From Diadophis punctatus similis (lineage: Eukaryota; Chordata; Lepidosauria; Squamata; Dipsadidae), in the NCBI GenBank assembly GCA_023053685.1, contig JALIGW010000010.1, positions 11,713,419-11,777,418 on the forward strand: a DNA stretch of 64,000 nt, in the 5' to 3' direction. The notes below the pieces were generated by a model. It was not told the origin of the DNA. It ran no database searches and saw only the letters and a list, made by a program, of their open reading frames with translations. Within the stretch, counting starts at the first letter, position 1. Every line of letters begins with the position of its first letter. Made by a program: the position numbers and the translations under genes. Of the stretch, positions 56,495 to 64,000 are shown in pieces.

Positions 56495-58093
56495 ACTGGG
56501 GCAGGTCTTAGTCCGGTTATATGGGATAGGTTTGAACCGCTGACTCCTGAGGATGTAGACAAGGCCATAGGAGCTATGAGCTCCGCCACTTGTTTATTGA
56601 ACCCGTGCCCTTCCTGGTTGGTTTCGGCCACCAGGGAGGTTTCACGCGGCTGGCTCCAGGCGTTGGTCAACGCTTCTTTGAGAGAGGGGTCCGTCCTGCA
56701 GCCTTTAAAAGCTGCGGTGGTGAGACCCCTCCTCAAGAACCCTTCCCTGGACCTGGCGGATTTAAAGAACTTCCGTCCAGTCTCCAACCTTCCCTTCACG
56801 GGGAAGGTTGTTGAGAAAGTGGTGCCGCTCCAGCTCCTACGGCTGTTGGATGACACTGATTTTCTGGATCCCTTTCAATCTGGTTTCAGGCGTGGCTACA
56901 GTACGGAAACGGCTTTGGTCACCCTGATGGATGATCTCTGGTGAGCCTGGGATGGGGGTCACTCCTCTATCCTGGTGCTACTTGACCTCTCAGCGGCCTT
57001 TGATACCATTGACCATGGTATCCTTCTGCGTCGTCTCGGAGAGGTGGGGGTGGGCGGCACTGTTTTGCAGTGGTTCTCCTCCTTCCTCTCTGACAGGACG
57101 CAGTCGGTGTTGACAGGGGGGCAGAGGTCGAGCCCTAGGCCCCTACTATGTGGGGTGCCGCAGGGCTCGGTCCTCTCACCCATCCTGTTTAACATCTACA
57201 TGAAGCCACTGGGTGAGATCATCCGACGACAGGGGGTGAGGTATCAGCAATATGCTGATGATACCCAGTTGTACATCTCCACCCCGTCTCAATTCGGGGA
57301 AGCTGTAGACGTAATGGGCCACTGCCTGGACGATGTTAGGGTCTGGATGGGGAAGAACCGGCTAAAACTTAACCCTGACAAGACTGAGTGGCTGTGGATA
57401 TTGCCTCCTAAGGACTCGACCAATTGTCCCTCCTTGGTTCTTGGGGGGGAGAAATTAGCTCCCTCAGAACGGGTCCGCAATTTGGGTGTCCTCCTAGACC
57501 CACAGCTAAAATTGGAACAACATCTTTCAGCTGTGGCTAGGGGGACCTTTGCACAAGTACGTCTTGTGCACCAATTGCGACCCTACTTGGAGAAGGAGGC
57601 ACTTCTCACAGTCACTCATGCCCTTATCACCTCACGGCTGGATTACTGCAATGCGCTCTACATGGGGCTACCCTTGAAGAGTGTCCGGCGACTGCAATTG
57701 GTGCAAAATGCAGCTGCGCGAGCTGTGGTGGGTGTACCCAGATGCACCCACGTAACACCGATCCTCCGCCAGCTGCATTGGTTGCCCATTAGTCTCCGGA
57801 TCCAATTTAAGGTGTTGGTTTTGATCTTTAAAGCCCTACATGGCTCAGGGCCAGGTTACCTTCGGGACCGCATCCTGCCGCATACCTCCCTACGACCGGT
57901 CAGGGCCCACAGAGTCGGCCTCCTCCAGGTCCCGTCGACCAAACAATGTTGGCTGGTGGGGCCGAGGGGGAGGGCCTTCTCTGTGGGAGCTCCCTCCCTG
58001 TGGAACCAGCTTCCCCCGGAGATCAGGACCATCCCCACCCTACTGGCCTTCCGGAAAGCAATAAAAACTTGGCTCTTCCGGCAGGCGGGGTGA
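56495..58093 (+). pseudogene. L2-D ORF2 C-terminal part: reverse transcriptase, one nonsense codon
   Basis: A single frame runs from TGAGLSPVIWDRFEPLTPED through ATREVSRGWLQALVNASLRE, LVTLMDDLW, one TGA at 56942-56944, then LLDLSAAFDTIDHGILLRRL, GVPQGSVLSPILFNIYMKPL and the catalytic QQYADDTQLYIS (about 57245-57280), to WLFRQAG at 58093. The TGA replaces what would be an Arg codon and fits a CGA-to-TGA change at a CpG. All RT motifs are intact, but endonuclease and 5' end are missing, so the copy is immobile. Upstream codons from 56288 belong to the host element. Confidence 0.92.
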
Positions 58094-58290
58094 AAGTGAG
58101 ACCAACTATATTAAGTATGGGTCTCCCCCCATGATTGTAATATGAGATACTCTTTTTAACTTTTGTATTTTTTAATTATTGTATTTTATATTTGTTATAT
58201 ATTTTAATTATTGTATTTTATATTTGTAATGGAATCTAACATGTTTTGAGCTGCCCAGAGTCCCCAGGGAGCTGGGCGGCATAGAAATCC

Positions 58291-58487
58291 ATTAAATTAA
58301 ATTAAATTAAATTAAATTAAATTAAATTAAATTAAATTAAATTAAATTAAATTAAATTAAATTAAATTAAATTAAATTAAATTAAATTAAATTAAATTAA
58401 ATTAAATTAAATTAAATTAAATTAAATTAAATTAAATTAAATTAAATTAAATTAAATTAAATTAAATTAAATTAAATTAAATTAAAT
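58291..58487 (+). repeat. (ATTAA)39 microsatellite at the L2-D 3' end
   Basis: Perfect ATTAA units fill 58291-58485 with no interruption, plus a partial unit. They follow the L2 3'UTR block GGGCGGCATAGAAATCC. Confidence 0.98.
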
Positions 58488-58494
58488 CCAGGCT

Positions 58495-58810
58495 GAGGAA
58501 CGATCACCAGCCACAGTGGAGGCTTCCCTTCGGGTGACCCTCTCCCTCCCCCTCCCCCCTAGTGACCCTCTGGCTGGCTGTGGCTGAGCCAGGAGCATGC
58601 GCACACGTGGGGAGACCCTCCTCAAGTGAGTGCCAAAGTACAGGAAAGGCATTTGTGGGGCAGGCGGGCGCTCACTTAGGAAGAGTCTGCCCACATGTGT
58701 GCATGTTCCTGGCTCAGCCACAGCCAGCCAGGGGGTTGCGAGAGGAGAAGGAGGGGGAGGAGAATGGTCGGCTGAAGGGAAGCCTCCGCCATGACTGGCA
58801 ATCGTTCCTC
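58495..58810. repeat. palindrome 1 of the 56345 element
   Basis: The left arm (58495-58630: GAGGAACGATC..., GGAGGCTTCCCTTCG, CTGGCTGTGGCTGAGCCAGG) is complementary with a few gaps to 58668-58810 (CCTGGCTCAGCCACAGCCAG, CGTTCCTC). ORFs here are mirrored on both strands. Confidence 0.85.
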
Positions 58811-58901
58811 TGCCAGCCCAGATTTCCAAAGAGAAGAAATAAAAGATGTAGCGAAGCGCCCCAAGAAGAGCTTGCTGGCTTGGCCCAGCCATGGCAGAGA
58901 G

Positions 58902-59060
58902 AGAGGGGAGGGAGAGAGAGAGACATAGAGAGACAGATACAGAGTGATACACAGAGAGGGTGAGAGAGACAGAAGAGACACACACAGTGATACACAGAGA
59001 GAGGGGGAGAGAGAGGGGAAGATAGGGAGATGGGGAGAGAGAGAGATACAGACAAAGAGA

Positions 59061-59113
<53 letters not shown>

Positions 59114-59135
59114 TGTGTGTTTGTGTTTGTGTGTG
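58902..59135. repeat. (GA)n / (CT)n / (GT)n simple-sequence block
   Basis: GAGAGACAGA-type repeats, then (CT)15 or so at 59063-59096, then (GT)n to 59135. A matching (AC)n and (GA)n block lies at 59535-59810 beyond palindrome 2. Confidence 0.93.
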
Positions 59136-59140
59136 TGTCA

Positions 59141-59535
59141 CTTTCTCTCACTCCCTGCCTCTGTGCCTCTTCTCACTGTCGGAAATCCCTGCAGCCCTGC
59201 GTGGTTTCTTTGGAGCTTTTCACCAGCTGTTTTCTTTCTTCCTTTTGGAAAGCCAGGCTGGCGGAGCAATGAGCGCAACCTGCAGTGGAGGCTTCCCTCC
59301 TCCTCCCCCTCCTTCTCCTCTCGTGCACACCCTCCCAGCCCCACAGCTGGTCAGGGGGGCGGGAGATGGGGAGAAGGAGGGAAGCCTCCACCGCAAGTTG
59401 CGTTCATTGCTTCGCCAGCCCGGCTTTCCAAAAGGAAGAAAAAAAACAGCTGGCGAAAAGCTCCAAAGAGAGCATGCAGGGCTGCAGGGCTTTTCGACAG
59501 TGAGAAGAGGCACAGAGGCAGGGAGTGAGAGAAAG
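59141..59535. repeat. palindrome 2 of the 56345 element, arms about 160 bp
   Basis: The left arm (59141-59300) starts CTTTCTCTCACTCCCTGCCT and runs through CCCTGCAGCCCTGC and GCTTTTCACCAGCTG to GGAGGCTTCCCTCC. Its near-complete complement occupies 59377-59535 and ends AGGCAGGGAGTGAGAGAAAG. Flanking (GT)n and (AC)n extend the symmetry. Confidence 0.92.
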
Positions 59536-60160
59536 CAACACACACACACACAAACTCACAGACATAGAGAGACACAGAAAGAGTGGGGGGGGGAGAAAGA
59601 GAGAGAGAGAAAGAGACAGAGAGAGAGAAATGAGAGAGGGATGAGAGGGAGATAGAGAGAAAAAGAAAGACAGATAAGAGAAAGATAAGAGGGAGGGAAG
59701 GAGGGAGAGGGAGATAGAGAAAAATAAAGAGAGATGAGAGAAAGATACAGAGAGAGGGAGATAGAGAGAAAAAGTGATGAGAGGGAGGGAGAGAGAGAGA
59801 TAGGGAGAGTTACCTATTTCCCATAGAAAACGGAGCCACAAAACTTGGGTAGGCATGGCTGGGAGGGTCATGTGACTGGTGGGAGTGAGTGACGTTGAGT
59901 TGGCCATGCCCACCCAGGTTTTGTGGCTCCCAGTGTTTTGTTTTCTGTGGGAAACGGGCCCAAGTGGCTCTTTGAGTGTTTAAGGTTGCTGACCCCTGAA
60001 CTAGGGGATTCAATTATCAAGACAATCAATGACTAGTTAATGAAATCCTTGATGGCCAGAAAAAAAGATTATTAGTTCATCCAAGACTTCTTCCCACAGA
60101 AGGATTAAATACTCTTTTAATATGCATTGTTATTCCACTATCAAGGTTAGGTTTAATTAT

Positions 60161-60441
60161 TGTAGTTATTGTGTAGTGGGCTTCAGTAGGCAAGAACCAG
60201 ACCAGCATAGCTACAACATTTATTGACTCAAAACTGGAACTGAGGAACAGCAGGCAAATGCCTGTAATTTATACTCTAGGCCCACAGGGCCTTAACCAAT
60301 CATAGTACTTGAAAAAGCCCGCCCAAATATGAATGTATCAAGTTTCCCTCCAAAACAGTTGGAGTTAACAGTTAGGGTCATCTAAAGGTTAGCTTCAGTT
60401 TAGCAGGGCTTAACACAACTATATATATTCAACACATAACA
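60161..60441 (-). repeat. LTR of Gypsy-C (minus strand)
   Basis: On the minus strand a purine tract (CCTAGGGGGGAGGGGTG-like) directly precedes TGTTATGTGTTG, the LTR start at 60441. The LTR runs to about 60161-60172, where two candidate ...CA ends exist. A TATA-like ATATATATAG lies near 60425 on the minus strand. Only this copy is present. Confidence 0.65.
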
Positions 60442-60479
60442 CCCCTCCCCCCTAGGATAGTTCTTATCCTCAGTCTGTT

Positions 60480-61268
60480 CAACATTCATATTCTTTGAGA
60501 TAGGCTGGGGGCCCACAGATCCTGGTAGACCACCGCAATGTTACTGGAGAGTCCTGTTGAAGTGGAGTATTGTCCATCTCCAATTGGACAGAGTCTTGAT
60601 GGCCATTTTGATCACCCGTGAGTGGTGGTGGCTCTACAGCCCTTGGTGCATCCGTTTCTCTGGAGGCAGCCATGGGTGGTGTAGGCAGACTCAGAGAAAA
60701 ACAGTTTTCACGTGGGTCTTATAAAACCTCGGGATCTTCATCCGGGACTGGTCCAGCCTGCCGACGCCGTAACTGATCAATGTGCCATCTGATTGTACGA
60801 TCATCCCCCAGAGTAACCTCATATGCCAAGGTACCCGTTACCTTAGTTTCTTTAGCTGCCACCTACGGTGCCCCCCTTCCATAGTTCCTGGTCCAAACCA
60901 AGTCACCTGGCTGTAAGCTCCTGGGAGGGGTTGACTGAGCCATCTCCGCCGCTACTCTGTCTGGGTGAAGTCAGTCGAGCTTCGTTGTGAGCCGATGGTC
61001 CCACCTGAGCTCTGCTGGGCTGCGACCAGTTGTTGTACTGGGAATTGTGTATTGACACAGGAGGAAGTTCACCAGGCAATGATGCCAGCCCCCAGTCGTC
61101 ATTCGCTTGAGCGCCTCCTTTGTGGTCCTGACCATTCATTCGGCCTGATTGTTGGTCACGGGGTGGAATGGAGCGGATGTTTGGTATACCGCTTCTAGAT
61201 CAGCTATTTGGGTTCGATGAATGCCCATTACCCTGATGTCCAGGGCCTTGAACCAGTCCAGTCCTGAA
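60480..61268 (-). pseudogene. Gypsy-C integrase C-terminal half (no chromodomain)
   Basis: Minus-strand reading: GLDWFKALDIRVMGIHRTQI, then TSAPFHPVTNNQAER (catalytic Glu region), then ALKRMTTGGW, LCQYTIPSTTTGRSPAEL, LQPGDLVWTRNYGRGAP, AYEVTLGDDRTIRWHIDQLR. The tail ends in EPPPLTGDQNG and RWSTRICGPPAYLKEYEC. This is a Ty3/Gypsy integrase of a lineage different from Gypsy-A and B. At least three stops or frameshifts occur. Everything 5' of 61268 (first two catalytic Asp, RT, gag) is missing. Confidence 0.8.
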
Positions 61269-61605
61269 GGAAATAAATAAGTTACTATTTTATAAAAGTG
61301 TTTAATGTACCAATAAGCTATGATGCCCTTTCTGTTGCAAACTAACCACAAAATGTGGTCAGTAAAACAATACATAATGACTTGTTACAGAAGTTCTTGG
61401 AAAACAGGAACACATGCCCAAGGCAAGGTTACAATTCAGTTAGATAGGAACATCTGCCCAGGTCGAAGCCAACAGTGAACAAGATAAGATACCTGTTACA
61501 CTCAAGAAATTGTCACGTTGACCCCTTAGAGTATAGAATGACTTAAGAATGACTTAGGATAATAAAGTGGGAGAGCCTATTAGGCGTGGCATGTATTGTG
61601 TAGAG
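61269..61605. other. unassigned AT-rich DNA
   Basis: No gene or clear repeat is seen. A short direct duplication of AATGACTTA occurs at about 61538-61559. Confidence 0.35.
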
Positions 61606-62775
61606 CAGTGGTTCCCCAAGTGGGTGGTATCGCCCCCTGGGGGGGGAATGACTTATGGGGGCATTAAGAGGCAAGGAGGGAGCAGGGGGGTGCTAAGAGG
61701 GGCAAGGGGGGTGGCAAGTGGTTTGCCATACTGGTAGCGACAGCTGGCTGGCCACGCTCCCAAACCGGTCCTGTCCCCGCGCCCCCGCCGCCCATGTCCA
61801 CCCAATCGCCTGCTCGCCACTTTTCCCACCACGATGCGCTTCCGGCCCACCCAACCCACCCCTGGCCTATATAAGTTGTTCCCCTTTGCACACAGGCACT
61901 CGCTTCACCAACACCTCGCCTCGCCTACGCCTCGCCAATGCCTCGGTCGATGCTCGCTCACCCTGTCCCACCCAGTCTCTGCTCTGCAGCTTGCCTGCCT
62001 GAAGCGCTGCACCCCTGATCTGCCTGCCAGGTAAGCCTGCAAAGTCATGGCCTACCTAGCTGCCTCTGCAACCCCCCACCATCCTAGCCTGCATTTCCTA
62101 CTTCATTCCCTGTGGCCTTGCAATGCTTGGTGGCCTTTCACGTGGCATTCCCAGTGTTCCCCCCATGCCCGCTTGCCTTCGGAGGTCGGCATCCAGCTTG
62201 GCCAGTGGAAATGCAGATGCTGAGAGGAGCTGCTGCACATGCGCCCACCCCGTTTCTGCAAAGGCAGAAATCCCCCCCTTTTGCAGGGTGAGCCAAAGAA
62301 GGGAGTGGGATGCTGCAGAAAAGGCTGCTTTCCACCCATGCTGTCTCCGCGGCACTTGTGGCTCCAAAGCAGCCCACTGGTTACTCAACCGGCCACCTGC
62401 CTGCTCTCTTTGCAGATCAGCCCAGCCGACCGCCACTGCCACTCTGGGAACTCGGACCGCGGCACCAGGTTGGAAGTCAGTGGGCTGCTTCAGAGCCCCA
62501 AGTCCTGCAGAGCTGGCACGGGAGGCACGGGTGGAAGGCAGCCTTTTCTACAGCATCCCCCTCCCCTCATTAGATCGCCCTTCAGGGCTCTGCCTTTGCA
62601 GAAATGGGGCGGGCGGTTTTCTGGAGGATTGGTGGGGGGGATGGGTGGCCCTCCAGGATGGAGAGGAGGGCAAGAGAAGGCACAATAGGATGCACTGCCC
62701 TGGCCCCGCTCAACCGTGCTTCTTCCAGCCCATCTGCCCCACGGGACAACGAGACAATTGGCCGTGCCTCCCTGC
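61606..62775. mobile_element. GC-rich hAT-like foldback DNA (left end and body)
   Basis: CAGTGGTTCCCCAAGTGGG at 61606 is a hAT-type left terminus. From about 61725 the sequence matches the body of the 17755 element (CTGGTAGCRAYRGCTGG, CCCAGTCTCTGCTCTGCAGC, TGCCTGCCAGGTAAGCCTGC). A palindrome has arms 62246-62383 and 62478-62610. It is interrupted by the MITE at 62776 and may continue past the window end. No transposase is found. Confidence 0.5.
62246..62610. repeat. palindrome, arms about 135 bp
   Basis: The left arm (62246-62383) holds CACCCCGTTTCTGCAAAGGC and AAGCAGCCCACTGG. The right arm (62478-62610) holds CAGTGGGCTGCTT and GCCTTTGCAGAAATGGGGCG. Complementarity is interrupted by small indels. 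Confidence 0.85.
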
Positions 62776-63572
62776 CAGGGGCGGGTTCCTATTTTTTTTT
62801 ACTACCACTCTGTGGGTGTGACTTATTTTGTGGGTGTGGCTTGCCGGCCATATGACTGGGTGGGCATGGCTTGCCGGCCATGTGACCGGGTGGACGTGGC
62901 TTCTCGGACTGCTGAAGGGAGGGGAACTGAGATACGTCCTGCCGCCCATTCCCCCTCCCCTCAGCAGCTCGAGAACCCTTGAACGTGCAAAAATGCCTGG
63001 GATCATCACCGTACGTTCGTGACTACTCAGACTGCTGAAGGGAGGGGAACTGAGATAGGTCCTGCTGCCCATTCCCCCTCCCCTCAGCAGTTCGAGAACC
63101 CTTGAACGTGCAAAAATGCCTGGGATCATCACCATACGTTCGTGGCTTCTCAGACTGCTGAAGGGAGGGGAACTGAGATAGGTCCTGCCGCCCATTCTCC
63201 CTCCCCTCAGCAGCTCGAGAAGCCTCGAACGTGTAAAACTGCCTGGGATCATCACTGCGCTTTGGTGGCTGCTCGGACTGCTGAAGGGAGGGGAATGGAG
63301 ATAGCTCCTGCCGCCCGTTCTTTCAGCGTCTCACGCGCTCCTTCAGCCATCCTCCCCTGCTTGGACTCACTGTGGGGTAGGAAGGCAGCACATGTGCAGT
63401 GCCGGAAGCTCAGCTTCTGGGCATGCACAGAAGAAATGTTTTTTTAAAAATTAAATTTTTTTTTAAATGGCAGCGGCCAGCACCGGCAACCAACTGCACC
63501 AGTACTGTGACGTCACCAGCGGGCCGCTACCGGTGCTATAGAGTGGACCGCACCGGTAGGAACCCATCACTG
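62776..63572. mobile_element. hAT-like MITE with three 123-bp internal repeats
   Basis: The termini are CAGGGGCGGGTTCCTA and the complement of CAGTGATGGGTTCCTACC. Flanking 8-mers CTCCCTGC (62768-62775) and CTCCCCAC (63573-63580) agree at six of eight positions, an aged TSD. It is in the same orientation as the 10117 copy. The interior holds three units of the 123-bp repeat and then the CATGTGCAGTGCCGGAAGC and T-rich block shared by all copies. Confidence 0.88.
62937..63308. repeat. 123-bp tandem repeat inside the MITE (three units)
   Basis: TCCTGC recurs at 62937, 63060, 63183 and 63306, an exact 123-bp period. The minus-strand ORF at 63255-62710 repeats a 41-residue pattern because of this period. 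Confidence 0.93.
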
Positions 63573-63730
63573 CTCCCCACCCAGCCTTCCTCACTGGGCG
63601 CTCCTCCACCGGTGGCTCCACCCTGCCCAGCTCCGCCCACCGCCACTTCCCATGAACTTCCCAGGAGACAGCGGGAGCGCATGGGCCCGGCCAGTGCTCG
63701 GCTTACTTTCCTGGTGAGGCTCGGAGACCA

Positions 63731-63994
63731 CCGGCTCTCCACTTTCTGCCTGCCCCGCCAAGGCCCCTGCCAGCCGGAGACTGCACTCCCGGATGGCACA
63801 TGACAGGGGACGTGATGCTGCCAGAGCGCGGTTGCTGCTGCTGCAGCCCCTCTTGCCTTACTGGCTTTGGCTCTGGGACCTTTGCAGGCCAGGAAGCATC
63901 GGGCGCGCACCTATGGAGCTCTGCCGGCCTTAGGGTCCGTTGGTCTCCGGGCTGGCAGGGGCCTTGGCAGGGCAGGCAGAAAGTGGAGAGCTGG
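63731..63994. repeat. inverted repeat at the window end
   Basis: The arm 63731-63783 (CCGGCTCTCCACTTTCTGCC and onward) is complementary to 63942-63994 (GGTCTCCGGGCTGGCAGGG ... GAAAGTGGAGAGC) around about 158 bp of GC-rich sequence. It may extend past the window. Confidence 0.88.
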
Positions 63995-64000
63995 CGGATG

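Larger units (their letters stand above)
56488..58488 (+). mobile_element. L2-clade LINE, copy D (5'-truncated, young)
   Basis: The 2.0-kb insertion runs from the L2 linker through RT and C-terminus to a 3'UTR and a (ATTAA)39 tail. CAGGC occurs just before it (56483-56487) and just after it (58489-58493), a possible 5-bp TSD. Only one in-frame stop interrupts the coding region. Confidence 0.92.
56345..59998. mobile_element. hAT-like foldback element, TSD AATTAGGG/AACTAGGG
   Basis: The left end TGGGAGTCAGCAACC and the right end GGTTGCTGACCCCTG are inverted repeats of a CAGGGGTCAGCAACC terminus. The flanking 8-mers differ at one base (AATTAGGG at 56337-56344, AACTAGGG at 59999-60006). An L2 is nested at 56488-58488. 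The remaining 1.65 kb is GC-rich with two large palindromes and long (GA)n/(CT)n/(GT)n tracts. No transposase is present. Confidence 0.82.

Noticed and set aside
58482..59655. ORFs with poly-Thr-His, poly-Ser-Leu or poly-Val-Cys tracts
   Set aside because: These are translations of (GT)n, (CT)n and (GA)n repeats and palindrome arms.
62710..63255. 181-codon minus-strand ORF with an internal 41-residue repeat
   Set aside because: It is a direct consequence of the 123-bp tandem repeat. The same pattern at 10162-10620 comes from the other MITE copy.
1..64000. tRNA, rRNA or snRNA genes
   Set aside because: No cloverleaf with A/B boxes and no rRNA or snRNA core was recognised. The only tRNA-like match is the copia primer site at 56023-56040.

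Overview
This window is vertebrate, almost certainly squamate and most likely snake, genomic DNA. The mixture is diagnostic: L2-clade, CR1, RTE/BovB and several divergent L1 LINEs, a chromodomain Ty3/Gypsy element, a Ty1/copia remnant, and many short hAT-like elements with perfect 8-bp target-site duplications (TSDs), together with long pentanucleotide microsatellites. I see no host gene exon, no tRNA or rRNA gene and no CRISPR array. It is an intergenic or intronic mosaic made almost wholly of transposable elements. The species call is inference from element content only.

Layout. 1-2110: L2 LINE copy A (minus). 3.1-4.2 kb: two hAT-like MITEs. 4.49-5.03 kb: 3' end of another non-LTR element (plus). 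6.4-11.7 kb: long L2 copy B (minus), with tandem units in its 5' part, split by a hAT-like MITE (10117-10868). 11.8-12.05 kb: a palindromic repeat. 13386-14567: a CpG-rich terminal-inverted-repeat element with 9-bp TSDs, enclosing a large palindrome. 15.7-17.3 kb: two more hAT-like MITEs. 17.75-21.15 kb: GC-rich composite hAT-like DNA containing a nested MITE, several palindromes and a 500-bp (GGAA)n tract. 21.9-22.14 kb: pentanucleotide microsatellite. 22166-28087: full-length Ty3/Gypsy chromovirus with 5-bp TSDs and about 1% LTR divergence. 28.1-31.3 kb: a TIR DNA element, a decayed BovB and a SINE. 31.76-36.84 kb: L1-A (plus).

36.84-53.73 kb is a nest. A second chromovirus (Gypsy-B) is split by L1-B (37258-51056, minus). 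L1-B is itself split by a CR1 (39601-42145) and by a full-length L1-C (44208-50079), which has a 15-bp TSD, intact ORF1 and nearly intact ORF2. 54.3-56.3 kb: an L1 ORF1 scrap, then a Ty1/copia gag-protease fragment with a half-tRNA-iMet primer site (minus). 56345-59998: a hAT-like element carrying two palindromes and a nested, nearly intact L2 (56488-58488) ending in (ATTAA)39. 60.16-61.27 kb: LTR and integrase end of a non-chromodomain Gypsy element (minus). 61.6-64.0 kb: more foldback hAT-like DNA and a third copy of the 123-bp-repeat MITE.

The genes here do not form a pathway. The logic of the window is order of insertion, and TSDs let much of that order be read directly. The strongest leads are the VNTR-bearing hAT-like family, the palindromic CpG-rich elements, the copia remnant, and the young L1-C with its overlapping ORFs.
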